Positions 1 through 6,393 are shown, counted from the stretch's first letter. The stretch is DNA of 6,485 nucleotides from Bacteroidales bacterium UBA4230 (GCA_002395605.1 DGXO01000051.1:1-6485), one strand, 5' to 3'. Notes: generated by a model not told the origin, from the sequence alone. Program-made: numbers and translations.

Positions 1-1608
1 GGCGCCCAGATCCAGAATATCCTCAATTTCCAGAAGGATTTCCCCGGTGCCCGCATCTTCCGCCTGGTGAACAACTACCGCTCCACCCAAACCATAGTGA
101 ATGCGGCAAACACCCTCATCGCCCGCAACGAAGGCCGAATCCCCAAGGACTGCATCTCCATGGGCGACAAAGGGGAACTCATTCATGTGGTGCGTTCCTT
201 CACTGAGCAGGAAGAGGCCATGCAAACGGCTTCGGCCATTTTGCAGCGCATACGCACGGACGGCGCGCAGTACCAGGACTTTGCCGTCCTGTACCGTACC
301 AACGCCCAGTCCAGGGCCCTTGAAGAGCAGCTTCGGCGTCGCAACATCCCCTACATGATATACTCCGGCAATTCATTCTTTGAAAGAGCCGAAGTCAAGG
401 ACATGATGGCATATTTCAAGCTGGCGGTAAACGTCAACGACGACGAATCCTTCAAGCGCATAGTCAACAAGCCCGCCAGGGGGATAGGGGACACATCCCT
501 CAATGCCCTTTCGGCCGCAGCTCGCGAAAACGGAGTGTCGCTTTTTGCGGCGGCTTCTCTGCCGGGGCTGGAGAATTGCGGCCTCAGGGATGCCGCAGTG
601 GCCAAAATCCGTGCATTTTGCACCATGATTTTAAAGACAGCCGAATCAAGTTCGGATGCCTACGACTTTGCCATGACCCTCGCCCAGGAAAGCGGTCTTT
701 ACCTTTTCTACAAGGCCGATACTTCCGTTGAGGGCCAGTCCAGGTTCGCAAACGTTGAGGAACTTCTCAACAGCGTCAAGTCCTACGTTGAGGAAGTTCA
801 CGGGGAATTCCGAAATTCAATGGTGGAGGACGGCGCCGTCTCAGACGCCTCCGAAATCCCGGATTCAGACCTTCCCAAAGTCACCCTTGCCGATTACCTC
901 GAGAATGTCTCGCTCCTTTCAAATGTAGATGTCTCCGACGAAGAATCGGCCAACAAAGTGGCTCTCATGACGGTTCATACCGCAAAGGGCCTGGAGTTCC
1001 CGTACGTTTTCATTACCGGAATGGAGGAAAACCTTTTCCCTTCCGGCGGCTGGATGGTCACCCCTCAGGAAATAGAGGAGGAAAGAAGGCTCTTCTACGT
1101 TGCCCTCACAAGGGCTAAGCGCGCCGTTACGGTTTCTTTTGCCGATACCCGCATGAGAAACGGCAAGCACGAGTCCAATGCCCCTAGCCGTTTCATCCGT
1201 GAGATAGCACCACAGTACCTGGACCGGCCTCTGGCAAAGAACGACATTTCCGGCCGTGACTCTGTAGATGACTCCCCGGGCTTCCGGTGGGGCTCTTTCA
1301 CCACCCGCCGCACGGTTACTCCTTCTCAGGACCGCCGGTCGGGGCCGGCGGTGACGGAGCGCCGTGCTGCCGGCGTCATGCCCGGCGCAGACCGTGCATC
1401 CTTGAAGCCGCCCGTAATAGACCCTGAATTCGTTCCGGACCCCATGTCTTCCTTCAAGGCCGGAGACCGCATAGAGCACAACCGTTTTGGCGCCGGAGAG
1501 ATCCTGGAAATCACCGGTCAGGTGCCGGATCTCAAGGCCAGAGTGCACTTTGACCAGTACGGAGACAAACTCCTAATCCTTAAATTTGCTAAAATGAGGC
1601 ATAAATAG
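1..1608 (+). CDS. uvrD: UvrD/PcrA-type DNA helicase, C-terminal part (5' end outside window)
   Basis: This is an ATP-dependent 3'-5' SF1A helicase of the UvrD/PcrA/Rep group, which unwinds DNA in excision repair and clears protein from DNA. The reading frame is open from base 1, so the gene starts upstream; the GTG at 67 is internal. 535 codons are visible, against roughly 720-800 residues for the family, and the Walker A and B motifs are missing because of the window edge. Counting codons from base 1, motif IV (NNYRST) is at 24-29, motif V (TVHTAKGLEF) at 324-333, and motif VI (RRLFYVALTRAKR, with the arginine finger region) at 362-374. A low-complexity linker rich in R, P and S follows. The last ~50 residues (from FKAGDRIEHNRFGAG, codon 485) match the C-terminal Tudor-like fold that contacts RNA polymerase in PcrA/UvrD. 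Helicase identity is certain; the choice between uvrD and pcrA as a name is convention. It converges on glnA. Confidence 0.95.
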   Translation, partial: GAQIQNILNFQKDFPGARIFRLVNNYRSTQTIVNAANTLIARNEGRIPKDCISMGDKGELIHVVRSFTEQEEAMQTASAILQRIRTDGAQYQDFAVLYRTNAQSRALEEQLRRRNIPYMIYSGNSFFERAEVKDMMAYFKLAVNVNDDESFKRIVNKPARGIGDTSLNALSAAARENGVSLFAAASLPGLENCGLRDAAVAKIRAFCTMILKTAESSSDAYDFAMTLAQESGLYLFYKADTSVEGQSRFANVEELLNSVKSYVEEVHGEFRNSMVEDGAVSDASEIPDSDLPKVTLADYLENVSLLSNVDVSDEESANKVALMTVHTAKGLEFPYVFITGMEENLFPSGGWMVTPQEIEEERRLFYVALTRAKRAVTVSFADTRMRNGKHESNAPSRFIREIAPQYLDRPLAKNDISGRDSVDDSPGFRWGSFTTRRTVTPSQDRRSGPAVTERRAAGVMPGADRASLKPPVIDPEFVPDPMSSFKAGDRIEHNRFGAGEILEITGQVPDLKARVHFDQYGDKLLILKFAKMRHK

Positions 1609-1648
1609 GACGTAAAAGTGCTTAAAATTATTTTACGTGATTAGGAGT
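1569..1648. repeat. Nested inverted repeats at the 3' end of uvrD
   Basis: Two perfect inverted repeats share one continuous right side. ACTCCTAATC (1569-1578, inside the last codons of uvrD) pairs with GATTAGGAGT (1639-1648). ACGTAAAA (1610-1617, just after the stop) pairs with TTTTACGT (1631-1638). The mRNA could fold into a 10-bp outer stem and an 8-bp inner stem with a 31-nt bulge holding the final codons and stop. A run of six T follows at 1660-1665. It may act as an mRNA 3' end or a weak terminator; this is inference. Confidence 0.5.
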
Positions 1649-1675
1649 AATAAATCCTGTTTTTTACTTAAACTA

Positions 1676-1706
1676 TTGCAAATATTGTTTCAATCTGCTA
1701 TATTTG
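1676..1706 (+). promoter_or_regulatory. Bacteroidota-type promoter inside the convergent intergenic region
   Basis: TTG at 1676-1678, a 20-nt spacer, then TATATTTG at 1699-1706 fit the Bacteroidota sigma-ABfr pattern (-33 TTG/TTTG, 19-21 nt, -7 TAnnTTTG). The same -7 octamer and the same 20-nt spacing occur in front of glnA. Transcription would begin near 1711 and run into the hairpin at 1744-1776. No protein gene lies downstream on this strand, so the likely product is a short RNA of about 70-80 nt, or a transcript antisense to the glnA 3' end. Prediction from motif only. Confidence 0.45.
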
Positions 1707-1793
1707 TGCTGAAGTTTTTCATAGTTTAAGTTTAGGTTAAGTAACCGGCCCGTCGCAGTGATTGCAACGGGCCGGTGAATTATTTGTGCTGAA
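1701..1793. repeat. 13-bp direct repeat flanking the hairpin
   Basis: TATTTGTGCTGAA occurs at 1701-1713 and again at 1781-1793, exactly 80 bp apart. The copies bracket the GC-rich hairpin at 1744-1776. The first copy overlaps the -7 element of the predicted promoter; the second ends just before the glnA stop. The core TTTGTGCT reappears twice in the tandem repeat at the right end of the window and was not seen in the coding regions. Function unknown. Confidence 0.6.
1744..1776. terminator. GC-rich hairpin, probable bidirectional terminator
   Basis: ACCGGCCCGT (1744-1753) and ACGGGCCGGT (1767-1776) form a perfect 10-bp stem. After one mismatch it extends by three more pairs (GCA 1755-1757 with TGC 1763-1765), leaving a 5-nt loop. 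It sits between the convergent ends of uvrD and glnA, where a shared terminator is expected. Neither side carries a clean T-tract (TTACTTAACC on the - side, GAATTATTTG on the + side), so it is not a textbook intrinsic terminator. It could also be the 3' structure of a small RNA made from the promoter at 1676-1706. Confidence 0.6.
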
Positions 1794-1798
1794 AAATC

Positions 1799-3313
1799 CT
1801 ATCCGCAGTAGAAATACTGCTCTACAAGCTGCTTCATTAGTCCGGAATTCTTGCGGGCTTCGGCATGAAGTGCGGAGTCTCCGTGGGCCCTGAGGGCTTT
1901 GAGGATGCCGTCTATCATGCGCGGCCTGAAGACATCGGCCTGCTCATAGACAGCCCTTGCTTTTTCAAGGGCATTGGCAGATTCCGCGCAGCAGGTGGGA
2001 AGCTGTGCCAAGGTTGCAAGTTTGGATGCGTTCTCGGATTTGTGGATATCCATGTCAACGTAGGTGTCTTCGGCAATCTTGAGAGCTTTTTCACGGGGCA
2101 TCTCAAGGCCGATCCTGGCGGCGACGCAGAGGCCTGCCATAAGCTGGTAGATGTCGGCGCTGCAGTCCGGGGAGCGCATCTCGAAGGTCTGCTTTGCGGT
2201 GGTGTCTTGGTCGGCGGCCTTTTCCATGGGATTTGCCTTAGAGCACATGTCGGTTCCGGAACTCCATCCGAGCGGCACGCGTACAAGGGCGCTGCGGTTG
2301 CAGTCTCCCCAGCATACGTTGGTGGGAGCCTCCTGGTGAGGCACAAGCCTGAAATAGGACGTAGGGTTCTTGTTGCCGAATGCGGTGATGGACGGAGCCA
2401 TGGTCATGAGGCCGGCGATTGCACGGCGTGCTTCCTCTGAGAGGCGGGAATCAGGGCCAAGGGTTACGTTCTTGCCATCCTTCATGAGACGCATGTGGAT
2501 GTGCATTCCGCTGCCGGCTTTGCCAACGGTGATCTTGGGGGCGAAGCTTACGTCCAGGCCATAGCGGTAGGCGAGGTTGCGGATTACCCATTTTGCAAGC
2601 AGAAGCTGGTCTGCGGCGGTGTCAAGGGGGCAGGGGAGGAACTCTATCTCGTTTTGCTCATACACTTTGCCGTCCAGGGTGAAGTTTCCAACCTCGGAGT
2701 GGCCGTACTTTATCTGGCCGCCGGTTTTGGCAACGTGGTCCATGCATTCGCGGCGGAAGTCGTTGAGCTTTGCAAAGGGTTCGGACTCATGGTAGCCTTT
2801 CTGGTCAGTGGCGGGGAAGAGCCTGTCTTCTTCGGTAATGACATAGTACTCCAGTTCTCCCATGGCCTCGAACTGCATTCCGGTAGACTCCTCGAAGGCT
2901 TTTTCGGCCCTCATGAGAGTTGCGTGCGGGCCGCAGTCGAAGGGCTCTCCGCTTTTGTCGTAGAAGTCGCAGAGCATGCAAAGGGTGGGAATCTCGTTGA
3001 AGGGATCCACAAATGCGGTGCGGTAACGCGGAATTACGTAAAGGTCTGAGTTTCCGGCCTCTATGAAAGAGGGGAAGAGGCTGGACCCGTCCACGCGTTC
3101 ACCTTCCGTGAGGATGGTTTCGGCATAGGCCAGGCTGTTTACGGTGAAATTCAGAGTTTTTACCCTGCCGTCTTCTGCGGGGTACATGAAGTCAATCATG
3201 CGGATGCCTTTTTCAGTGATGAATTTTAGGAGGTCGGCCCTGGTGAATTCACCGGGCCTTTTCTGGAGGAAGGCAACAACCTCGTTCGGGTTAAGTGTTA
3301 TTGTTTTATCCAT
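1799..3313 (-). CDS. glnA: Glutamine synthetase, type I-like (GlnA family), no adenylylation tyrosine
   Basis: This cytoplasmic enzyme makes glutamine from glutamate, ammonia and ATP, the entry point of nitrogen assimilation. The protein is 504 residues. The N-terminal beta-grasp domain contains DGSS (75-78) and the IPRYRTAFVDPF stretch (94-105). Catalytic-domain landmarks in order are GELEYY (152-157, metal ligands E153 and E155), E207 and E222 (metal side), GSGMHIH (267-273, H271), FRLVPHQEAP (321-330), NRSALVRVP (339-347) and FEMRSPD (377-383). Where E. coli-type GSI has NLYDLP with the adenylylated Tyr, this one reads TLAQLP (434-439), so GlnE control is not expected. The ATG at 3313 (MDKTITLN) is chosen because family homology begins there and a promoter lies just upstream; the frame stays open to 3418, but that 35-residue extension overlaps the next gene and does not look like protein. 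There is no Shine-Dalgarno sequence. Function is secure; the exact GS subclass is less so. Confidence 0.95.
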   Translation of the reverse strand: MDKTITLNPNEVVAFLQKRPGEFTRADLLKFITEKGIRMIDFMYPAEDGRVKTLNFTVNSLAYAETILTEGERVDGSSLFPSFIEAGNSDLYVIPRYRTAFVDPFNEIPTLCMLCDFYDKSGEPFDCGPHATLMRAEKAFEESTGMQFEAMGELEYYVITEEDRLFPATDQKGYHESEPFAKLNDFRRECMDHVAKTGGQIKYGHSEVGNFTLDGKVYEQNEIEFLPCPLDTAADQLLLAKWVIRNLAYRYGLDVSFAPKITVGKAGSGMHIHMRLMKDGKNVTLGPDSRLSEEARRAIAGLMTMAPSITAFGNKNPTSYFRLVPHQEAPTNVCWGDCNRSALVRVPLGWSSGTDMCSKANPMEKAADQDTTAKQTFEMRSPDCSADIYQLMAGLCVAARIGLEMPREKALKIAEDTYVDMDIHKSENASKLATLAQLPTCCAESANALEKARAVYEQADVFRPRMIDGILKALRAHGDSALHAEARKNSGLMKQLVEQYFYCG

Positions 3314-3332
3314 TGTTGTAATATGTGGAGTG

Positions 3333-3363
3333 CAAATATACTCTTTCCCCGCCGATTTAGCAA
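3333..3363 (-). promoter_or_regulatory. Promoter of glnA
   Basis: Read on the - strand, TTG (3363-3361), a 20-nt spacer, and TATATTTG (3340-3333) match the Bacteroidota promoter pattern. The -7 element lies 19 nt before the ATG at 3313, giving a leader of about 14 nt with no ribosome-binding sequence. Short arms GAGT/ACTC (3328-3331 and 3340-3343) flank the -7 element, a weak dyad of uncertain meaning. The -33 element almost touches the stop codon of the upstream lipoprotein gene, so glnA has its own promoter despite following the metal operon by only 52 nt. Confidence 0.65.
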
Positions 3364-3365
3364 GA

Positions 3366-3842
3366 CTATTCCCCGATATTGATGGCCAGTGAGCGCAGCT
3401 GCTGCCAGCCTGCTGCATCCGTGACTCTTATCATGAAGTGGTACTCTCCGTGGGCGGCGTTGGCAGGTACTGCAATGGGGATGTTTGTCTTGTAATAGGT
3501 CTGGCCGGAAGGGATGGGATAATCTTCGTTGAAAATCCAGAGTTCTCCTTCTTCTTCACCTTCATCGTGATGATGCTCCGGGCAGTCTTCGGCCTCCGTG
3601 CTATGTGTGTGGTGGTCGTGGTTGGAGTGGATTTCCACGTTGAAGGAGCCAAGTTCAACGTCGTCGGAGAAGGCCCATACAAACTGGATTATGTCTCCGG
3701 GGTGGTATTCGGCGCAGTTAAGCGGAGAGGTTTCCTCCCCGGCCGAAACTATCTCCGGCGCTGTCATGTCTTTTTTCTCTGTAGAGCAAGAGGCCAAAAG
3801 GGCCGAAAGTGCAAGGAATATAATAACGGAATGTGTTTTCAT
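3366..3842 (-). CDS. Histidine-rich DUF4625-type lipoprotein
   Basis: This is a 158-residue predicted lipoprotein. It has a basic start (MKTH), a hydrophobic stretch at 5-17, and a lipobox LLASC with the lipidated Cys at 19. The mature part starts STEKKD, charged enough to allow surface export in Bacteroidota, though this is not proven. The body looks like the DUF4625 family: TAPEI (27-31), a central VEIHSN segment, then IPIAVPANAAHGEYHF (121-136) and a final MIRVTDAAGW (137-146). A metal-binding-looking cluster runs from H72 through H75, H77, H78 and H80 to H90-H92, followed by an acidic stretch (93-100). It begins 6 nt after the receptor stop codon, so the two are almost certainly cotranscribed and translationally coupled. 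The likely role is a metal-binding partner of the receptor, by inference from histidines and context. Family assignment is from memory of conserved patterns, not a search. Confidence 0.85.
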   Translation of the reverse strand: MKTHSVIIFLALSALLASCSTEKKDMTAPEIVSAGEETSPLNCAEYHPGDIIQFVWAFSDDVELGSFNVEIHSNHDHHTHSTEAEDCPEHHHDEGEEEGELWIFNEDYPIPSGQTYYKTNIPIAVPANAAHGEYHFMIRVTDAAGWQQLRSLAINIGE

Positions 3843-3848
3843 GGCGTT

Positions 3849-5939
3849 TTAAAATTCAAGTCCCAGCATGAGCGAGGCATTGATGCCGGGCTCCGGGACA
3901 CCTATTAATCTGTAATAACTTGTATGGTCGAAATATCGGCGGTTAAGGAGGTTCTCCACCTGAAGTCCCGTTTTGAGGACGGTGTTTTTCAGAGTGAATG
4001 ACTTACCGGCCGAAAGATTAAGGATGAACCAGCCTTCGGTTGGTTTTTCCGGGGGAACTATCTCCCTTTGGACGCCTGCAATGCGGGTTCCAAGGGAAAC
4101 ATAGCCGTCTTCAAGGAAGGTGTATTTCAAGGCGATATCGGCCTTCCAGGGCGGGCAGAAAGGAAGCGTGTAGCCCTTTTTGGCGCCGGACATCTGGCGC
4201 GCAAAGAGGTACTCCGCGCCGGCTTCCAGTTCAAGGAAACTCAGGATTTTCCAAACCGCCTGCGCCTCAAAACCCGTCCTCAGGACTTGGGCCTGGGTGT
4301 AGGTGTACATCTGGAGACCTTCATAGTATGTGGAGCCTGGACTCAGGTAGATGTAGTTTGGAAACCAGTTGAAATAAGGGTCCAGCCTTAGGGTCAGGCG
4401 TTCTCCAACCCAGTTTATCCCCATGTCCACCTCATAGGATTCCTCCGGAGACAGGTCCGGGGAGCCTTTTTCGTAGCGGAAAATGTGGTAGTTAACGCCA
4501 TCGGCCCCAAGTTCTTTGGCGATGGGCACACGGAAACTATTTCCGATATTTGCCTTGACAACCCATTTTCCGGGACTCCAGGTTATTCCGGCCGACCACG
4601 AAAAGCTGTCAAAGTGCCTCCGGATATCTCCAGAGCGCTGTTTGTAGACAGGGGTTCCGGTGTCGTCCGGGGTGGTGAACCAGTCTGAATAGCTGTGGAC
4701 GGAGGTATAGACGTGGTCATAGCGGATTCCGGCGTTTACGCTCAGGGCTTCCAAAAATTTGTGGCGGTCAATGACAAACACCCCTCCGGAAACGGTTTCA
4801 AAGTCCGGGATTATGAAGCCCCATCCTCCGCGGCGGTTGTGCTGGAATTCGGCATCCAGGCCAGCCTGAAGCTGGTTACCGGCCGAAAGTTCCACCTTTG
4901 AGCCGAGTTTTCCCGTAAGCGTGTACTTGCTGAAAACCCTCTCAAGGTCATCGGGCGGGGTGGGCATGTACCCGTGGGAAACGGGCTCGGAGCGCTCCTG
5001 GCGGTGATTCCACTGCCAGGCGACATCTGCATCCAGAGTAAAGCCGCTGGCGTGGTAATGCGAGTGGTTGTGGACGGCAAGGTGGTTTACGCTCTGCCAT
5101 GGAAGGTCGATGTCCCGTCTGGAGGCGTCGTAGTTGATGCCGGAGAGCCTCACTTCCAGCCCGTGGGCGTTTGCGAAAAAGCCGCTCTTGGACCACGTTT
5201 CGCTCACCTTGAAGTCGTTTCGGAAACTGTCTCCCACATAGCCAAGCGTAAGGGCGGCATCGGCCTCCCTGCCTGCGGTATTGCGGAGAGTCCCGTCCTT
5301 CAGCGGAATCCTGTATGAGTAGTACTCGATTTCGTCAATCGGGACTTTGTAGTCCGCGTAGTCCGTGCCCGTGAGGTGCAGGCGCCAGTAGAAATGGTCG
5401 TTTCGGCCCTGAAGGCGTGCCGACAATCCGGCCGAAAGATTGTTTGTCCGGCCGAAAATGTTCACGCGGCCTTCAAAAGGCTCCACGGGGAGGTAGTTGG
5501 TGTAAATGCCAAGCACGCCGCCAATGGCGTCGGAGCCGTACATGAGGGCCCCGGGGCCTTTTATAACCTCTACCCGGTCTATGGCAAACTGGTCTATCTC
5601 CAGGCCATGGTCATCCCCCCACTGCTGGCCCTCGTGCTTGATTCCGTCCACCACCACGGCAATGCGGTTGAATCCCAGCCCGCGGATGGCGGGTTTGGAC
5701 TGGCCTGAGCCAATGGTGCGTGCCTGGACGCCGGGTATGGCGCTCAGGCTCTGCATGAGAGTTCCGGAGAAGTTGTTCTCTATGAAGTTATGGCCCACTT
5801 CCACGCTTCCAAGGCTAAGGTGCATGAGCTCCCTTTTGACGGACTCGCCGAACACTTTGGCGGGCCCAAGGGTCTCGGTGGTATCCTTGGCCTCTGAAAG
5901 AAGGAGAGCAGCCATAGCTACTGCTATTTCTGCTATCAT
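3849..5939 (-). CDS. TonB-dependent outer-membrane receptor, probable metal or metal-complex uptake
   Basis: The 696-residue protein is an outer-membrane gated beta-barrel that imports a ligand using TonB/ExbBD energy. The plug domain spans about 50-150 with LSAIPGVQARTIGSGQ, IRGLGFNRIAVVVDGI (85-100) and DRVEVIKGPGALMYGSDAIGG (121-141 region). The barrel shows a FRVP (469-472) and SPDL (493-496) pair matching the FRAP/NPDL box of heme, siderophore and cobalamin receptors. The TonB C-terminal signature VENLLNRRYFDHTSYYR (661-677) and a terminal Phe (696) follow. A histidine cluster (H286, H290, H292, H294, H296) lies in a predicted extracellular segment. There is no N-terminal carboxypeptidase-like domain, common in Bacteroidota relatives. 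The ATG at 5939 is the first possible start, with an in-frame stop 5 codons upstream and AGGGA 4 nt ahead; the signal peptide lacks the usual basic residues and has E4. It lies 34 nt behind the small Cys/His gene. Receptor identity is certain; the ligand is not. Confidence 0.95.
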   Translation of the reverse strand: MIAEIAVAMAALLLSEAKDTTETLGPAKVFGESVKRELMHLSLGSVEVGHNFIENNFSGTLMQSLSAIPGVQARTIGSGQSKPAIRGLGFNRIAVVVDGIKHEGQQWGDDHGLEIDQFAIDRVEVIKGPGALMYGSDAIGGVLGIYTNYLPVEPFEGRVNIFGRTNNLSAGLSARLQGRNDHFYWRLHLTGTDYADYKVPIDEIEYYSYRIPLKDGTLRNTAGREADAALTLGYVGDSFRNDFKVSETWSKSGFFANAHGLEVRLSGINYDASRRDIDLPWQSVNHLAVHNHSHYHASGFTLDADVAWQWNHRQERSEPVSHGYMPTPPDDLERVFSKYTLTGKLGSKVELSAGNQLQAGLDAEFQHNRRGGWGFIIPDFETVSGGVFVIDRHKFLEALSVNAGIRYDHVYTSVHSYSDWFTTPDDTGTPVYKQRSGDIRRHFDSFSWSAGITWSPGKWVVKANIGNSFRVPIAKELGADGVNYHIFRYEKGSPDLSPEESYEVDMGINWVGERLTLRLDPYFNWFPNYIYLSPGSTYYEGLQMYTYTQAQVLRTGFEAQAVWKILSFLELEAGAEYLFARQMSGAKKGYTLPFCPPWKADIALKYTFLEDGYVSLGTRIAGVQREIVPPEKPTEGWFILNLSAGKSFTLKNTVLKTGLQVENLLNRRYFDHTSYYRLIGVPEPGINASLMLGLEF

Positions 5940-5973
5940 TTTTCCCTGTTTTCAGATATTTTCCTTGAAGAAG

Positions 5974-6324
5974 CTAAACTAAGGAAAACACAGGAGGAGC
6001 ACGGGAGCGGTTATGTGAAAGGAAAGGAGCCTCTGAGAAGCGGCTGCAAAATATATATATGGAAACCGGCCTCTTTGCTGGCGTGAGAACCGCAGCGGCA
6101 ATGGCCGCCACAAACGGCAGGCCCAGGAAATGACACAGGACGCAGTCTGATATGCCTCCGTCAAACGCCCTCAGGTGCCCCTGATGCGGATGATGATGAA
6201 CGCACTGGGCGCACTGGGTATCGGTTACGTGGATTTCCGGATGCCGGTGAAGGACGGACGCAGCAAACGCCGGCAGGAACACCGCCAGCATAAGTATAGC
6301 AAATATCCGCCTTCTTTTTTCCAT
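5974..6324 (-). CDS. Small Cys/His-rich membrane protein, first gene of metal operon
   Basis: A 116-residue protein with a basic start (MEKRRR) and a hydrophobic segment at 7-23 that is either a signal peptide or an uncleaved anchor. A polar stretch at 24-60 carries H26, H28, H32, C38, C41, H43-H45, H47 and H50. Next comes CVLCH (61-65) and a second hydrophobic segment (66-80). The tail ends SRAPPVFSLV. Two CxxC pairs with many histidines suggest metal binding on the periplasmic side. It resembles small Bacteroidota proteins (DUF2946-like in style) that sit next to metal TonB receptors; this is recollection, not a search. CVLCH also fits the CxxCH heme-attachment pattern, though a single motif this close to a membrane segment makes that less likely. 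Start: the ATG at 6324 is preferred over a TTG at 6336, which would put MHIV before the basic residues and overlap the promoter. No gene symbol recognised. Confidence 0.8.
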   Translation of the reverse strand: MEKRRRIFAILMLAVFLPAFAASVLHRHPEIHVTDTQCAQCVHHHPHQGHLRAFDGGISDCVLCHFLGLPFVAAIAAAVLTPAKRPVSIYIFCSRFSEAPFLSHNRSRAPPVFSLV

Positions 6325-6333
6325 AACTATATG

Positions 6334-6362
6334 CAAAGTTAGTAATTTTCAGGGAAATACAA
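6334..6362 (-). promoter_or_regulatory. Promoter of the metal operon
   Basis: On the - strand, TAACTTTG (6341-6334) matches the -7 consensus TAnnTTTG, and TTG (6362-6360) lies 18 nt ahead of it, one short of the usual 19-21. The -7 element ends only 9 nt before the ATG at 6324, so transcription would start within about 5 nt of the start codon and the mRNA would be nearly leaderless. The -33 element lies in the centre of the palindrome at 6355-6369. Confidence 0.5.
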
Positions 6363-6369
6363 TGTATTT
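6355..6369. promoter_or_regulatory. Perfect 7-1-7 palindrome, candidate Fur-family operator
   Basis: AAATACA (6355-6361), a single A (6362) and TGTATTT (6363-6369) are exact reverse complements, flanked by GGG and, after one extra T, CCC. The 7-1-7 layout is that of operators bound by Fur, Zur and PerR repressors. It covers the -33 region of the promoter of an operon whose products look metal-binding, a position suited to repression. The sequence does not match one specific Fur-family consensus I know, so the regulator is inferred from shape and context only. Confidence 0.5.
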
Positions 6370-6393
6370 TCCCCTTCGCGCACACTTGGGGGT

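Noticed and set aside
1331..1352. Hairpin ACCGCCGG-TCGGGG-CCGGCGGT inside uvrD
   Set aside because: It lies in the Arg/Pro-rich linker where GC-rich codons make such a palindrome likely; no tract or context suggests function.
919..1548. 209-codon - strand open frame opposite uvrD
   Set aside because: It is antisense to conserved helicase motifs V and VI, with no family resemblance or promoter.
1865..3049. Long + strand open frames opposite glnA (1865-2440 and 2495-3049)
   Set aside because: They are antisense to a confident glutamine synthetase in high-GC codon usage, and their translations show no recognisable domain.
3314..3418. 35-residue N-terminal extension of glnA
   Set aside because: It has no family homology, overlaps the end of the lipoprotein gene in another frame, and lies across the glnA promoter.
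6051..6060. ATATATATAT run as a promoter or regulatory site
   Set aside because: It is inside the small protein gene, encoding Ile-Tyr-Ile, and has no matching -33 element.
6325..6336. TTG start giving MHIV before MEKRRR
   Set aside because: It would lie within the -7 element and place non-basic residues before the signal peptide; ATG at 6324 is better.
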